Source: Sphingomonas phyllosphaerae 5.2
GTDB lineage: Bacteria > Pseudomonadota > Alphaproteobacteria > Sphingomonadales > Sphingomonadaceae
Assembly: GCF_000419605.1 (NCBI RefSeq)
Contig: NZ_ATTI01000001.1
Span: forward strand, 190,001-254,000
Length of the DNA stretch: 64,000 nucleotides
Reading direction: 5' to 3'
Shown: positions 36,502 to 45,691 of the stretch, in pieces
Layout of the letters: every line of letters starts with the position of its first letter
How positions within the stretch are numbered: the stretch's first letter is position 1
Translations under genes and position numbers: made by a program
Notes under the pieces: generated by a model
What the model saw: only the letters and a program-made list of their open reading frames with translations
What the model was told of the DNA's origin: nothing
Database searches by the model: none

Positions 36502-38664
36502 CTAGAAGCGGCCATAATCCCCGTTCGGGCCTTCATCCTCGGGTGGCGGCCCACGATCGTCGGGGTAGCGTTCGACCGGCACGCGCTGACGCGGCTCGGG
36601 CGGTTGCGGGAGTTCGATCCCGAGTTCGCGCAGGCGATCGACCGCCTCCGCGATCGAAGGTTGCGCGCCGTCGATCACGCGCCCGAACTCGTCGATCGCG
36701 CCGCCGTCCATATTGTCGAGCGGGGCGCCCATCTCGTCCTCGGCGGGCGCGACGACGACGGGGATGTCGAGCGCCGACATCATGAACTGCCGCCAGATCT
36801 GCGCCGGCATCCCGCCGCCGTGCAGCCCCGGATTGGGCGTGCTGTCGTCCTTGCCGACCCACACGCCGACGACGAGATTGCCCGCGAAGCCGATGAACCA
36901 GCCGTCGCGCCCGCCCTGGCTGGTGCCGGTCTTGCCGAACGCATCGACCGGCAGGTTCGCGTCGCGACCGGTGCCGCGGATCGACGAGCCGAGCAGCGAA
37001 CGCATCTCGTCGCGGATCTTGCCCGGCATTTCGGCATCGCGCCCGGCGATCGCCTCATACCAGCTGGCGTTGCGGTTGCCTTCCACGCCGCGCGGGGTCA
37101 CCGGATAGCGGCCGCTGGCGATCGCGGCATAGGCGCCGGTCAGCTCCAGCAGCGACACCTCGGCGGTGCCGAGGCCGATCGTCGCCTCGTTCGGGATCGG
37201 GGTGGTGATGCCGAGGTCGCGCGCGGCCTTGATGACGTTGCGGACGCCGACTTCCTGCGTCAGCCGCGCGGCGACGACGTTCGAGGAGCGGGCGAAGGCG
37301 CGGCGCAGCGTGATCGGACCGAGATAGCGGCCATCGTCGTTGCGCGGTTTCCACCCGGCGATCTCGACCGGCGAATCGTCGCGGACGTCGTCGGGGGTCA
37401 GTCCGGCGCGCAGCGCGGCCAGATACACGAACAATTTGAAGGTCGAGCCCGGCTGGCGTTTCGCCTGCACCGCGCGGTTGAAGGCGCTGGTGCGATAATC
37501 CTTGCCGCCGACCATCGCGACCACCTTGCCATCGGGACGCATCGCGACGACCGCGGCCTGCAACCCGCGCAAGCTCGCCTGCCGCACGACGCGCTCGGCG
37601 GTGGACTGGAGCCCGCGGTCCAGCGTGGTCTTCACCCTGGCGTCGGTGCCGGCGTCGCCCGCGACCTCACGTGCGGTGGGCAACACCCAGTCGGCGAAGT
37701 AGGTGCCGGTCGGCAGCGTGTCGGTGCGCGCGGGCAGCACGCGCTGTGGCTGGACGACGGCGGCTTCGCGTTTCGTCAGGAAGCCGGCATCGACCATCGC
37801 GCCGACGACCACGGCCTGCCGGGCACGTGCGCCCTTGAGATTGCCGGTCGGGGCGAGCCGCGACGGCGCCTTCACCAGCCCGGCGAGCATCGCGGCTTGC
37901 CCGACATTCAGTTTCTGCGGCGTGCGCCCGAAATAGTGCTTCGCCGCGGCGGTGATGCCGTACACGTTGTCGCCGAAATACACGTTCGACAAATAGCGTG
38001 AGAGGATCTCGTCCTTGGAAAGCCATGCCTCGAGCCAGAAAGCGATCATGACCTCGCGGATCTTGCGTGCGGCGGTGCGGTCCGAATCGAGGAACACGTT
38101 CTTGGCCAGTTGCTGCGTGATGGTCGACCCACCCTGCCGGACGCCGCCAGAACCGACGTTCGCCCAGGCAGCACGCGCGATCCCGCGCGGATCGATGCCC
38201 CAATGCGAGTAGAAGCGGCGATCCTCGATCGCCATGAACGCCTCGCGCACGTGCGGCGGCAGCGTCCTGGCATCCACCGGCGTGCCGATGATCGCGCCGC
38301 GCCGGGCGATCGGCGTACCGTCGGCGGCGGTGAGCGTGATCGAGGGCGGCATCTGCGGCTTGAGCGATTGCGAGAGCGGCGCGGTCACCGCCAGCCAGAT
38401 CACCGCGATCACGAACAGCACGATCGACGCGGCGAGCGCGCGGACGATCCACTTGCCCCACGCGATGCGGCGCAGCGGCGCCCGCGGCGGCGGCGTGCCC
38501 CCGCCATCGTCGTAGCGCGGGGGGGCGTGGAAATCGGCCGCGCGATCGGCGTCGTCGTGCCAGGCGCCGAACGAGGGCAGCGGGTCGGGCGTCGCACCAC
38601 CGGGCGTATCGCCGCGAGCGTGGTTGTAGCGGACGCGGCCGGTATCGTAGGGATCGGGGCGCAT
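36502..38664 (-). CDS. Class A penicillin-binding protein (PBP1A type)
   Basis: A 720-aa bifunctional peptidoglycan synthase. A charged cytoplasmic N-terminus (about 65 residues) precedes one membrane helix (VRALAASIVLFVIAVIWLAV). The GT51 glycosyltransferase domain has FMAIEDRRFYSHWGID and GGSTITQQLAKN. The transpeptidase domain has Ser in GSTFKLF (SxxK), RSSNVV (SxN) and FGKTGTSQG (KTG). An acidic, proline-rich tail ends the protein. The ATG at 38664 is used; a TTG 13 codons upstream is less likely. It is divergent from the FMN-reductase gene. Confidence 0.94.
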   Translation of the reverse strand: MRPDPYDTGRVRYNHARGDTPGGATPDPLPSFGAWHDDADRAADFHAPPRYDDGGGTPPPRAPLRRIAWGKWIVRALAASIVLFVIAVIWLAVTAPLSQSLKPQMPPSITLTAADGTPIARRGAIIGTPVDARTLPPHVREAFMAIEDRRFYSHWGIDPRGIARAAWANVGSGGVRQGGSTITQQLAKNVFLDSDRTAARKIREVMIAFWLEAWLSKDEILSRYLSNVYFGDNVYGITAAAKHYFGRTPQKLNVGQAAMLAGLVKAPSRLAPTGNLKGARARQAVVVGAMVDAGFLTKREAAVVQPQRVLPARTDTLPTGTYFADWVLPTAREVAGDAGTDARVKTTLDRGLQSTAERVVRQASLRGLQAAVVAMRPDGKVVAMVGGKDYRTSAFNRAVQAKRQPGSTFKLFVYLAALRAGLTPDDVRDDSPVEIAGWKPRNDDGRYLGPITLRRAFARSSNVVAARLTQEVGVRNVIKAARDLGITTPIPNEATIGLGTAEVSLLELTGAYAAIASGRYPVTPRGVEGNRNASWYEAIAGRDAEMPGKIRDEMRSLLGSSIRGTGRDANLPVDAFGKTGTSQGGRDGWFIGFAGNLVVGVWVGKDDSTPNPGLHGGGMPAQIWRQFMMSALDIPVVVAPAEDEMGAPLDNMDGGAIDEFGRVIDGAQPSIAEAVDRLRELGIELPQPPEPRQRVPVERYPDDRGPPPEDEGPNGDYGRF

Positions 38665-38733
38665 GGCTGATGGTGTCTTACGCTGATAAAACAGTTGTCG
38701 CAAGCCTCGCCCGCGTCAGACAAGGATAGCCAA

Positions 38734-39333
38734 ATGCAGGATGATGCGAAAGGCGCGGATGCGCCGCTGGTGGTGGGAATCGGGGGAACGATCGGCGGCG
38801 TGTCGTCGACCGAGCGGGCGTTGCGCATCGCGCTGGGCGAGGCGGAGGCGCAGGGCTTCCGCACCCGGATGTTCGGCGGGGCCGACATGGCTCGGCTGCC
38901 GCTCTATGACCCGCGTGCCACGTCGCGGACCGTCGAGGAGCGCGCGTTCGTCGATGCGGTGCGGCAGGCGTCCGCGGTCATCATCTCCAGCCCCGGCTAT
39001 CACGGCAGCATCTCGGGCGTGGTGAAGAACGCGCTCGACCTGCTCGAGGAAACCGCACGCGATGCGCGGCCATACCTGGCCGACATGCCGGTCGGGCTGA
39101 TCGCGACCGCTTATGGCTGGCAGGCGACGGGCTCGACGATCGCGGCGCTGCGCTCGATCGTCCACGCGCTGCGTGGCTGGCCGACGCCGTTCGCGGCCGC
39201 GATCAACACGCAGGTGACGCGCTTCGACGACGAGGGCGGCGCGAGCGACCCTGCGGTGGTCGAGCAATTGCGGCTGATCGGCCGGCAGGTGGCGCGCTTC
39301 GCGCCGCTGAGCGCGGGCGCGGCCGGGGCATGA
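38734..39333 (+). CDS. NAD(P)H-dependent FMN reductase-like flavoprotein
   Basis: A 199-aa flavodoxin-like oxidoreductase. VGIGGTIGGVSSTERAL is the phosphate loop, and VIISSPGYHGSISGVVKNAL is the SsuE/chromate-reductase-type signature contacting FMN. It would reduce FMN or a quinone with NAD(P)H. The ribosome site is AAGGATAG. It overlaps the downstream aldolase start (ATGA), so the two are one unit. Confidence 0.88.
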   Translation: MQDDAKGADAPLVVGIGGTIGGVSSTERALRIALGEAEAQGFRTRMFGGADMARLPLYDPRATSRTVEERAFVDAVRQASAVIISSPGYHGSISGVVKNALDLLEETARDARPYLADMPVGLIATAYGWQATGSTIAALRSIVHALRGWPTPFAAAINTQVTRFDDEGGASDPAVVEQLRLIGRQVARFAPLSAGAAGA

Positions 39334-40184
39334 GCGCGGCACGGCCGCGGCGTAGCGCGCTGTTCCTGCCGGCGTCGAACGCGCGCGCGATCGAGAAGGC
39401 GCGGACGCTGCCGTGCGACGTCGTGATCCTCGACCTTGAGGATGCGGTGGCCCCGGCGCAGAAGCCGGCCGCGCGCGCGGCGGCGGTGACGGCGGTGCGG
39501 GACGGCGGGTTCGGCGCGCGCGAGCTGGTGGTGCGCGTCAACGCCGCGGATACGGCAGAGGGGGTGGAGGATCTCGCCGCATTGTCGGACTGTGCGGCGG
39601 ATGCGGTGGTGCTGCCGAAGCTGGAGACGGCGGCGACGTTGGTGGCGGCGCGCGCGGCGGTGGGCCCGGGGCCGGCGCTATGGGCAATGATCGAGACGTG
39701 CAGCGGTGTGCTGGCGCTGCGCGAGATCGTCGCCGCGGCGCGCGACACGGGATTGGCGGCGCTGGTGGTCGGCACCAACGATCTGGCGCGTGAGCTGCGC
39801 TGTCGCCCGGGGGCGGACCGCGCGCCATTGTTGCCCGCTTTGGCGCAGGTGCTGCTGGCGGCGCGGTCGGCGGGGCTGGTGGCGCTGGACGGGGTCATCA
39901 ACACGCTCGACGACGATGCGGCAATCGCGGCGGAATGCCGGCAGGGGCGCGACTGGGGGTTCGACGGCAAGACGCTGATCCATCCGGCGCAGATCGCCGC
40001 GGCGAATGCGGTGTTCGGCCCGTCGGACGAAGATGTCGCGGCGGCTCGGGTGCTGGCGGCGGCGTTCGACGGGCGCGAGGACGAGGGCGCGATCCGGATC
40101 GACGGACGAATGGTCGAGCGGCTGCATCTGGTGGAGGCGCGGCGCACGCTGGCGCTGGCGGCGGCGATCGCGGCGCGCGGGTAG
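39330..40184 (+). CDS. HpcH/HpaI aldolase / citrate-lyase beta-like protein
   Basis: A 284-aa CitE-like barrel enzyme: RSALFLPASNARAIEKA at the N-terminus, VILDLEDAVAP (metal-binding Glu/Asp), VVLPKLETAATL and GFDGKTLIHPAQ. Members cleave or form C-C bonds of acyl-CoA substrates such as malyl-CoA or citramalyl-CoA, or are related thioesterases. The start overlaps the FMN reductase stop. The substrate is not predicted. Confidence 0.9.
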   Translation: MSAARPRRSALFLPASNARAIEKARTLPCDVVILDLEDAVAPAQKPAARAAAVTAVRDGGFGARELVVRVNAADTAEGVEDLAALSDCAADAVVLPKLETAATLVAARAAVGPGPALWAMIETCSGVLALREIVAAARDTGLAALVVGTNDLARELRCRPGADRAPLLPALAQVLLAARSAGLVALDGVINTLDDDAAIAAECRQGRDWGFDGKTLIHPAQIAAANAVFGPSDEDVAAARVLAAAFDGREDEGAIRIDGRMVERLHLVEARRTLALAAAIAARG

Positions 40185-40246
40185 GACGTAACTGGCATCG
40201 TACCCGCTACGCCCGTCCTTTCATCGCGACCGTAGCGAAGCGCCGG

Positions 40247-40666
40247 CTACTTCCTGCAATATCCCTCACCGGACTTCACGATCAGGCAATCCTTCTTGCC
40301 CGCCAGCCACTTGAGCCCCGCCTGGTCGCCAGTGCCGGGCACCGCGACTTCCGCGACGCCGTTGCGCATGAAGCGCAGCCCCTCGGCGGTGACCGATCCC
40401 TCGAAGGTGCCGCGATGGTCGAGATCCCATTGCATCTCCATCGTCACCCCGCCACCGGTGCGCGGCGCGACATCGAGGAACATCCCCTCGACCCCGATCC
40501 AGCGGCCGACATAGCGCTGCTCGGTCGCGACCGCGGGATCGCCGCGCGGTTCCGCGACCGGGCCTACATGCTCGCTGGGCGTCGCGCTGGGCGACGGGTC
40601 GGGGGCGGGTTGCGCGCAGGCGGCGAGCGCGAGCGGGGCGGCGAGCAGCGAGGCGAGCTTGGTCAT
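40247..40666 (-). CDS. Putative lipoprotein
   Basis: A 139-aa protein with a lipobox: MTKLASLLAAPLALAAC, the lipidated Cys at position 17. A proline/serine-rich linker follows (PAPDPSPSATPSEHVGP), then a small soluble domain with YVGRWIGVEGMFLDV and KKDCLIVKSGEGYC, whose two cysteines may pair. Function unknown; probably anchored to a membrane facing the periplasm. Confidence 0.75.
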   Translation of the reverse strand: MTKLASLLAAPLALAACAQPAPDPSPSATPSEHVGPVAEPRGDPAVATEQRYVGRWIGVEGMFLDVAPRTGGGVTMEMQWDLDHRGTFEGSVTAEGLRFMRNGVAEVAVPGTGDQAGLKWLAGKKDCLIVKSGEGYCRK

Positions 40667-40779
40667 GGCGGGTTCAACCGGCCGTGGTGGCGAACCGTTC
40701 CGGGACGGGCGTTCCGGGTGGCATTCGCGCGCGGTCGCCGCTAGAGGGCGTCGACATCCTTCATCACGGGAGTCGATCC

Positions 40780-41214
40780 TTGCGTATCGCCATCGCCTGC
40801 GACCATGCCGCCGTCTCGCTGAAGGACGACCTGCGCGACTGGCTGGCGGGCGAAGGGCATGAGATGCTCGACCTCGGCACGCATGGCGCCGGCAGCGTCG
40901 ACTATCCCGATTACGGCCGCCGGCTTGGCGCCGCATTGGCGGCGGGCGAGGCCGAGCGCGGGATCGCGCTGTGCGGCTCGGGCATCGGCATCATGATCGC
41001 GGCCAACCGCAACCCGGCCGTCCGCTGTGCGCTCGTCAACGAACCGCTTTCCGCCGCCCTGGCGCGCAGCCACAACGACGCGAATGCGATCGCGATGGGC
41101 GCGCGGCTGATCGGCCCCGAGATGGCGCGCGCCTGCGTGGCCGCCTTCCTTTCCACCGACTTCCTGGGGGGGCGTCACGCCGCCCGCGTCGACATGCTCA
41201 AGGAGCTTGCATGA
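40780..41214 (+). CDS. rpiB: Ribose-5-phosphate isomerase B
   Basis: A 144-aa RpiB/LacAB-family isomerase interconverting ribose-5-phosphate and ribulose-5-phosphate. Motifs: [45 protein letters not shown] (active-site Cys) and [17 protein letters not shown]. The start is a TTG behind CGGGAGTCGATCC; longer frames lack support. It begins an operon with glyA (ATGA overlap), the small membrane protein and nrdR. Confidence 0.93.
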   Translation: MRIAIACDHAAVSLKDDLRDWLAGEGHEMLDLGTHGAGSVDYPDYGRRLGAALAAGEAERGIALCGSGIGIMIAANRNPAVRCALVNEPLSAALARSHNDANAIAMGARLIGPEMARACVAAFLSTDFLGGRHAARVDMLKELA

Positions 41215-42533
41215 GCACCAACCCGACCTCGCTTTCGCAGATCCAGCCCGCCTATAAAACGGATGGCGGCTTCTTCACGCGCGGCCTTGCCGACGCCGAT
41301 GCCGCGGTGTTCGCCGGGATCGAGCACGAACTGACCCGCGAGCAGACGCAGATCGAGCTGATCGCGTCGGAAAATATCGTCAGCCGCGCGGTGCTGGAGG
41401 CGCAGGGCAGCGTCTTCACGAACAAATATGCCGAGGGCTATCCCGGCAAGCGTTACTATCAGGGTTGCCACCCGTCCGACGAGGTCGAGCAGCTGGCGAT
41501 CGACCGCGCCAGGCAGCTGTTCGGCTGCGGCTTCGTCAACGTGCAGCCGCATTCCGGCGCGCAGGCGAACGGGGCGGTGATGCTCGCGCTGGTGAAGCCG
41601 GGCGACACGATCATGGGGCTCAGCCTGGACGCGGGCGGGCACCTGACGCACGGTGCGCGTGCCGCAATGAGCGGCAAATGGTTCAACGCGGTGCAATATG
41701 GTGTCGCGCCGGACACGCATCTGATCGATTATGACGCGGTCGAGCGCCAGGCCGTGGAGACGCAGCCGAAGCTGATCATCGCGGGCGGCTCCGCCTATCC
41801 GCGCCATATCGACTTCGCACGCTTCCGCGCCATCGCGGACAAGGTCGGCGCGTTCTTCATGGTCGACATGGCGCACTTCGCCGGGCTGGTCGCGGGTGGT
41901 GTCCATCCGACCCCGTTCGGCCATGCACATGTCGTGACGACCACCACGCACAAGACGCTGCGCGGCCCGCGCGGCGGGATGGTGATGACCGACGACGAGG
42001 CGATCGCCAAGAAGATCAACTCGGCGGTGTTTCCGGGGCTGCAGGGCGGGCCGCTGATGCACGTCGTCGCCGCCAAGGCGGTGGCGTTCGGCGAAGCGCT
42101 GCGCCCCGACTTCAAGAGCTATGCCGCCGCGGTCGTCGAGAACGCGAAGGTACTGGCCGCGACGTTGAAGGAGCGCGGTGCCGATCTGGTTTCGGGCGGC
42201 ACCGACACGCATTTGGCGCTGGTCGACCTGACGCCGTTGGGCATCACCGGGCGCGACGCCGACGAGGCGCTGGAGCGCGCCGGCATCACCTGCAACAAGA
42301 ACGGCATCCCCAACGATCCGCTGCCGCCGGTCAAGACCAGCGGCATCCGCGTAGGCTCGCCCGCGGGCACGACGCGCGGCTTTGGCGTCGCCGAGTTCCG
42401 CGAGATCGGCAACATGGTCGCCGACGTGCTCGACGGCTTGCGCGCGAAGGGTGAGGCGGGCGACGCCGAGGTCGAGGGTGCAGTGCGGGAACGTGTGCGC
42501 GCCTTGTGCGCTCGGTTCCCTATCTACCAGTAA
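41211..42533 (+). CDS. glyA: Serine hydroxymethyltransferase
   Basis: A 440-aa PLP enzyme converting serine and tetrahydrofolate to glycine and methylene-tetrahydrofolate. Signatures: [36 protein letters not shown] and [16 protein letters not shown] with the PLP lysine Lys248. Length is normal. The ATG overlaps the rpiB stop. Confidence 0.98.
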   Translation: MSTNPTSLSQIQPAYKTDGGFFTRGLADADAAVFAGIEHELTREQTQIELIASENIVSRAVLEAQGSVFTNKYAEGYPGKRYYQGCHPSDEVEQLAIDRARQLFGCGFVNVQPHSGAQANGAVMLALVKPGDTIMGLSLDAGGHLTHGARAAMSGKWFNAVQYGVAPDTHLIDYDAVERQAVETQPKLIIAGGSAYPRHIDFARFRAIADKVGAFFMVDMAHFAGLVAGGVHPTPFGHAHVVTTTTHKTLRGPRGGMVMTDDEAIAKKINSAVFPGLQGGPLMHVVAAKAVAFGEALRPDFKSYAAAVVENAKVLAATLKERGADLVSGGTDTHLALVDLTPLGITGRDADEALERAGITCNKNGIPNDPLPPVKTSGIRVGSPAGTTRGFGVAEFREIGNMVADVLDGLRAKGEAGDAEVEGAVRERVRALCARFPIYQ

Positions 42534-42545
42534 GGAGACCCGTTC

Positions 42546-42737
42546 GTGGCCGATATCGACAACAAGCTGAACGAAGTGCAGGGCACGGTGAAGAACACGC
42601 CGGGGCTGGGCAAGAGCATGGCCAAGTGGAGCGCATTGGGCGCGGTGGTGGCGATCCCGCTGCCGGTGGTCGGGCCGATCTTCGGCGCGATCGCGGGCGC
42701 GGCCTATGCCTATCGCAAGGGCACCAAGAACAAGTGA
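42546..42737 (+). CDS. Small membrane protein (63 aa)
   Basis: A 63-aa protein starting at GTG behind AAGGAGACC. A charged N-terminus (ADIDNKLNEVQGTVKNTPG) is followed by one hydrophobic, glycine-rich segment (GAVVAIPLPVVGPIFGAIAG) and a basic tail. It sits in the operon between glyA and nrdR. Function unknown. Confidence 0.75.
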   Translation: MADIDNKLNEVQGTVKNTPGLGKSMAKWSALGAVVAIPLPVVGPIFGAIAGAAYAYRKGTKNK

Positions 42738-42745
42738 CCGCCTGA

Positions 42746-43207
42746 ATGCGATGCCCGTTCTGCGGCCACGACGCCAGCCAGGTGAAGGACAGCCGCCCCA
42801 CGGACGATGGGGCGGCGATCCGGCGACGGCGGCAGTGCGAGGGATGTGCGGCGCGCTTCACCACCTTCGAGCGTATCCAGCTGCGCGAGCTGACCGTGGT
42901 GAAAAGCGAGCATCGCCGCGAGCCGTTCGATCGCGAGAAGCTGCTTCGGTCGATCTCGATCGCCGCGCGCAAGCGGCCGGTCGAGCCGCTGCGTCTGGAG
43001 AAGCTGGTCAGCGGCATCCAGCGCCAGCTGGAGACGAGCGGCGAGGCCGAGGTGACCGCCGAGCGGATCGGCGAGATGGTGATGGACGGACTGAAGGGCC
43101 TCGATTCCGTCGCCTACATCCGGTTCGCCAGCGTCTATCGCGACTTCAGCGAGGCGCGCGACTTCGAGGAATTCGCGGGGACGGTCGAGGAGGCCGGGCG
43201 GGGGTGA
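42746..43207 (+). CDS. nrdR: Transcriptional repressor NrdR
   Basis: A 153-aa NrdR: a zinc ribbon with Cys3/Cys6 and Cys31/Cys34 ([35 protein letters not shown]), then an ATP-cone domain ([20 protein letters not shown]). NrdR senses ATP/dATP and represses ribonucleotide reductase genes. It follows glyA, as is common in alphaproteobacteria, and starts 8 nt after the small membrane protein. Confidence 0.97.
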   Translation: MRCPFCGHDASQVKDSRPTDDGAAIRRRRQCEGCAARFTTFERIQLRELTVVKSEHRREPFDREKLLRSISIAARKRPVEPLRLEKLVSGIQRQLETSGEAEVTAERIGEMVMDGLKGLDSVAYIRFASVYRDFSEARDFEEFAGTVEEAGRG

Positions 43208-43276
43208 CGTCACTTCCGTTCGATTTGCGCAGCATCGCGCTTGCCGAAATGCGATCGTCGCGAACATAGCGATGCG

Positions 43277-44383
43277 ATGAGCTTCTACGTCTACATCCTG
43301 CGTTGCGCCGACGGCAGCTATCACACCGGCCACACCGACGATCTCGAGCGCCGCATCGCCGAGCATCAGGCGGGGACGACGCCGGGCGACACGCAGGATC
43401 GACAGCCAGTCGAGCTGATGTGGGCGCAGAATTTTCCCAGCCGGATCGAGGCGCTGGAGCGCGAGCGACAGGTGAAGGACTGGTCGCGTGCCAAGCAGGA
43501 AACGCTGTTTCGCAACGATCGGGAAGAGCTGGGTGCGATGGTCCAGGGGCGACTGCGCGTCCCGGCGGCGCCTGACGCTGGCGCGACCCGAACGGTGGAA
43601 GAAATGTTCCCCGCGACGGACGAGCGTGCGGCGGGAGCGCCTTTGAACAGCGAGCGAACGTCGGTACCGCCACCGCTGATCGTGCTCGTTCGCCCGCAGC
43701 TTGGCGAGAACATCGGCAAGGCGGCGCGGGCGATGCTTAATTTCGGGCTTGCCGAATTGCGGCTCGTGGCACCACGCGACGGGTGGCCCAATCCGCAGGC
43801 AGGGCCGGCGGCGTCGGGGGCGGACGTGGTGCTGGACGGCGCAATCGTGTTCGACAGCGTGGCGGAGGCGGTGGCCGATTGCGCGCATGTCTATGCCACG
43901 ACGGTTCGCAAGCGCGGCGTGACCAAGCCGGTCGTCACCCCGGCGGGCGCTGCGCAGGCGATCCACGCCGGGCCGGGCCGGTCAGCGATCCTGTTCGGGC
44001 CGGAGCGGTCCGGGCTGGAGACCGACGACGTGGCGGTGGCGCGGACGATCGTGACCGTCCCGATCAATCCCGAGTTCGGCAGCCTCAATCTCGCGCAGGC
44101 CGTGATCCTGGTCGCCTATGAATGGTCGAAGGGGCAGGCGCTGGTCAGTCCGCCGACTGTCGAGGTCGATCCGCCTGCGCCGCAGGTAGAGCTCGACGGG
44201 ATGATCGCGCAACTCGACACGCTGCTGGTTGACGGCGGTTACTATTTTCCGCCGGACCGCACGCCGGCGACACGGCGGATGCTGCGAACGCTGCTGACCA
44301 AGCCGGGCTGGTCGACGCAGGAGGTGCGGACGGTCCGCGGCATCCTGTCGTCGCTGGTGCCCAAGCGGCCGCGCGGCGGCTGA
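43277..44383 (+). CDS. GIY-YIG nuclease-like domain fused to TrmJ-type RNA 2'-O-methyltransferase
   Basis: A 368-aa protein in one uninterrupted frame. Residues 1-90 are a GIY-YIG domain (FYVYILRCADGSYHTGHTDD, then RRIAEHQAG). A linker of about 45 residues (about 91-135) leads to a SPOUT methyltransferase: PLIVLVRPQLGENIGKAARA, FGPERSGLETDDV and INPEFGSLNLAQAV are TrmJ/TrmL-type motifs for SAM binding and the knot. TrmJ methylates position 32 of tRNAs. Both halves normally occur as separate proteins. A TTG at about 43643 with GGGAGC in front could start a separate methyltransferase. It is convergent with the next gene. Confidence 0.85.
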   Translation: MSFYVYILRCADGSYHTGHTDDLERRIAEHQAGTTPGDTQDRQPVELMWAQNFPSRIEALERERQVKDWSRAKQETLFRNDREELGAMVQGRLRVPAAPDAGATRTVEEMFPATDERAAGAPLNSERTSVPPPLIVLVRPQLGENIGKAARAMLNFGLAELRLVAPRDGWPNPQAGPAASGADVVLDGAIVFDSVAEAVADCAHVYATTVRKRGVTKPVVTPAGAAQAIHAGPGRSAILFGPERSGLETDDVAVARTIVTVPINPEFGSLNLAQAVILVAYEWSKGQALVSPPTVEVDPPAPQVELDGMIAQLDTLLVDGGYYFPPDRTPATRRMLRTLLTKPGWSTQEVRTVRGILSSLVPKRPRGG

Positions 44384-44385
44384 GA

Positions 44386-45336
44386 TCAGTCGATCCGTGG
44401 CGAGGCGGGGCGCCGCTCGCAATAGGATCGCGCGGGATCGTTCAGCGACAGGCCGGCTGCGACGGCGCGCTGGATGATCAGGCGGATCGAGCCGTGCCGC
44501 GCGTCGCCGTCGTTGCCGGGCTCGCCGTTCCGGAAACGATCGGTGGCGACGTGCAAGCCGTTGCTGGTACGGATGTAAAGCCCGCCGCTGCCGCAGAACG
44601 GCGCGATCCGGCGCCGCACCGTCGTGTTCGGGACCGACAGCGCTCGGGCGATTTGCGTGACGCGCACGGCGTGGCGCGGCAACAGCGCGTTCGGGTTCCC
44701 ATGGAGAGAGCGATCGGCTTCGAGCGCCTGTTTGTTGGCGTGCAGCACGGCCGAGAAGATCGCGAGATCGATCGATTCCGGGCACCATGAGCGGTTCGCG
44801 TCCGCGAGCGCGAGCAACAGGTCAGCGGCCGCGCATACGCCGTCGTCAAGCGACAGCCTGGGATTGGGAGACTGCACTGCCGATGTCGCCGGAAAGGCGC
44901 CGGTCGCAACGCCGTCTGCGACAAGCCGCACGAAGCAGTCGTGTGCATGGCGCATCTGACGCCAATTTGCGGGGGTGGCCCAATACGGCCGCGACAGCAT
45001 CACCCCGCTCGACGTCCGCTCGCACACGTTGCGATCGAGCAACGCGCAGATGTGGCGGCGGACGGTCTCGAACGGGCGCCCCAGCGACATGGCGGCGGAG
45101 TGGACCGAGATCGTCCCGTTGCGGTCGGGGTGCGACAGGCTGGTGCGAAGAAGGAAGCAGAAGACCATGAACCGGTCGATATTGCCGTCGAAGTAGCGCA
45201 TCCCCGCGACGTTGATGCTGGTGTGGAATTCGGCCAATAGTCCGGCAAGTGGCGGAATGATCCGAGAAGACAGCATCCTCGTCGGGAAATTGCCTGTACT
45301 ATCAATTCGTTGCTGCGAAGCAGCATAGATTGGCAT
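44386..45336 (-). CDS. Hypothetical protein with two helix-turn-helix-like segments
   Basis: A 316-aa protein of unknown family. Two regions look like winged helices: SLGRPFETVRRHICALLDRN (with SSGVMLSRPYW after it) and VTQIARALSVPNTTVRRRIA (with GGLYIRTSNGLHVA after it). Each reads as HTH plus a wing with an aromatic turn, so it may be a duplicated DNA-binding protein. The start at 45336 is chosen over longer frames because an AAGGTG-like site precedes it. The upstream 350 bp is unusually AT-rich, which could indicate acquired DNA. Confidence 0.65.
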   Translation of the reverse strand: MPIYAASQQRIDSTGNFPTRMLSSRIIPPLAGLLAEFHTSINVAGMRYFDGNIDRFMVFCFLLRTSLSHPDRNGTISVHSAAMSLGRPFETVRRHICALLDRNVCERTSSGVMLSRPYWATPANWRQMRHAHDCFVRLVADGVATGAFPATSAVQSPNPRLSLDDGVCAAADLLLALADANRSWCPESIDLAIFSAVLHANKQALEADRSLHGNPNALLPRHAVRVTQIARALSVPNTTVRRRIAPFCGSGGLYIRTSNGLHVATDRFRNGEPGNDGDARHGSIRLIIQRAVAAGLSLNDPARSYCERRPASPRID

Positions 45337-45691
45337 TTCACTGCACCTTTTTCCGAACAACAAAGCTCGGCGTTCGCATCTCACGCGGAACGATAGTGAT
45401 GGCGCATGGCCGCGTGTGATGCTTCGCAAAAGCATGTGTCGCACAAAAGGAACGAAAGATACAAGGTATCGCCTGGGCAGAGCTGTTTCTGTACCATTGC
45501 TGCTTCATTACAAAGCCAGCATAATTACGGCGCGCAGCTCTTGCACGAGGGTGGCGGGGACGGTGCGAAAGCGTACCCTGCAGTGACTTCTCGATATTAA
45601 TCCATCGCGCAACAAATGTTAAAAGTCTAGGAATTACACAGACATATGGAGGCGCGGCAACGGGCGCTTCGGGCACCCGTCGCTCCCCGGT
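45337..45691. other. AT-rich intergenic region
   Basis: This 355-bp stretch holds no credible gene. It is richer in A/T than its surroundings, especially 45590-45650 (for example AACAAATGTTAAAAGTC). It contains the promoter of the double-HTH gene and the 3' side of the dicarboxylate carrier gene. Confidence 0.5.

Noticed and set aside
45406..45676. Small open frames in the AT-rich gap before the dicarboxylate carrier
   Set aside because: Neither strand gives a frame with a ribosome site or a plausible protein; the gap is better read as promoter and spacer.
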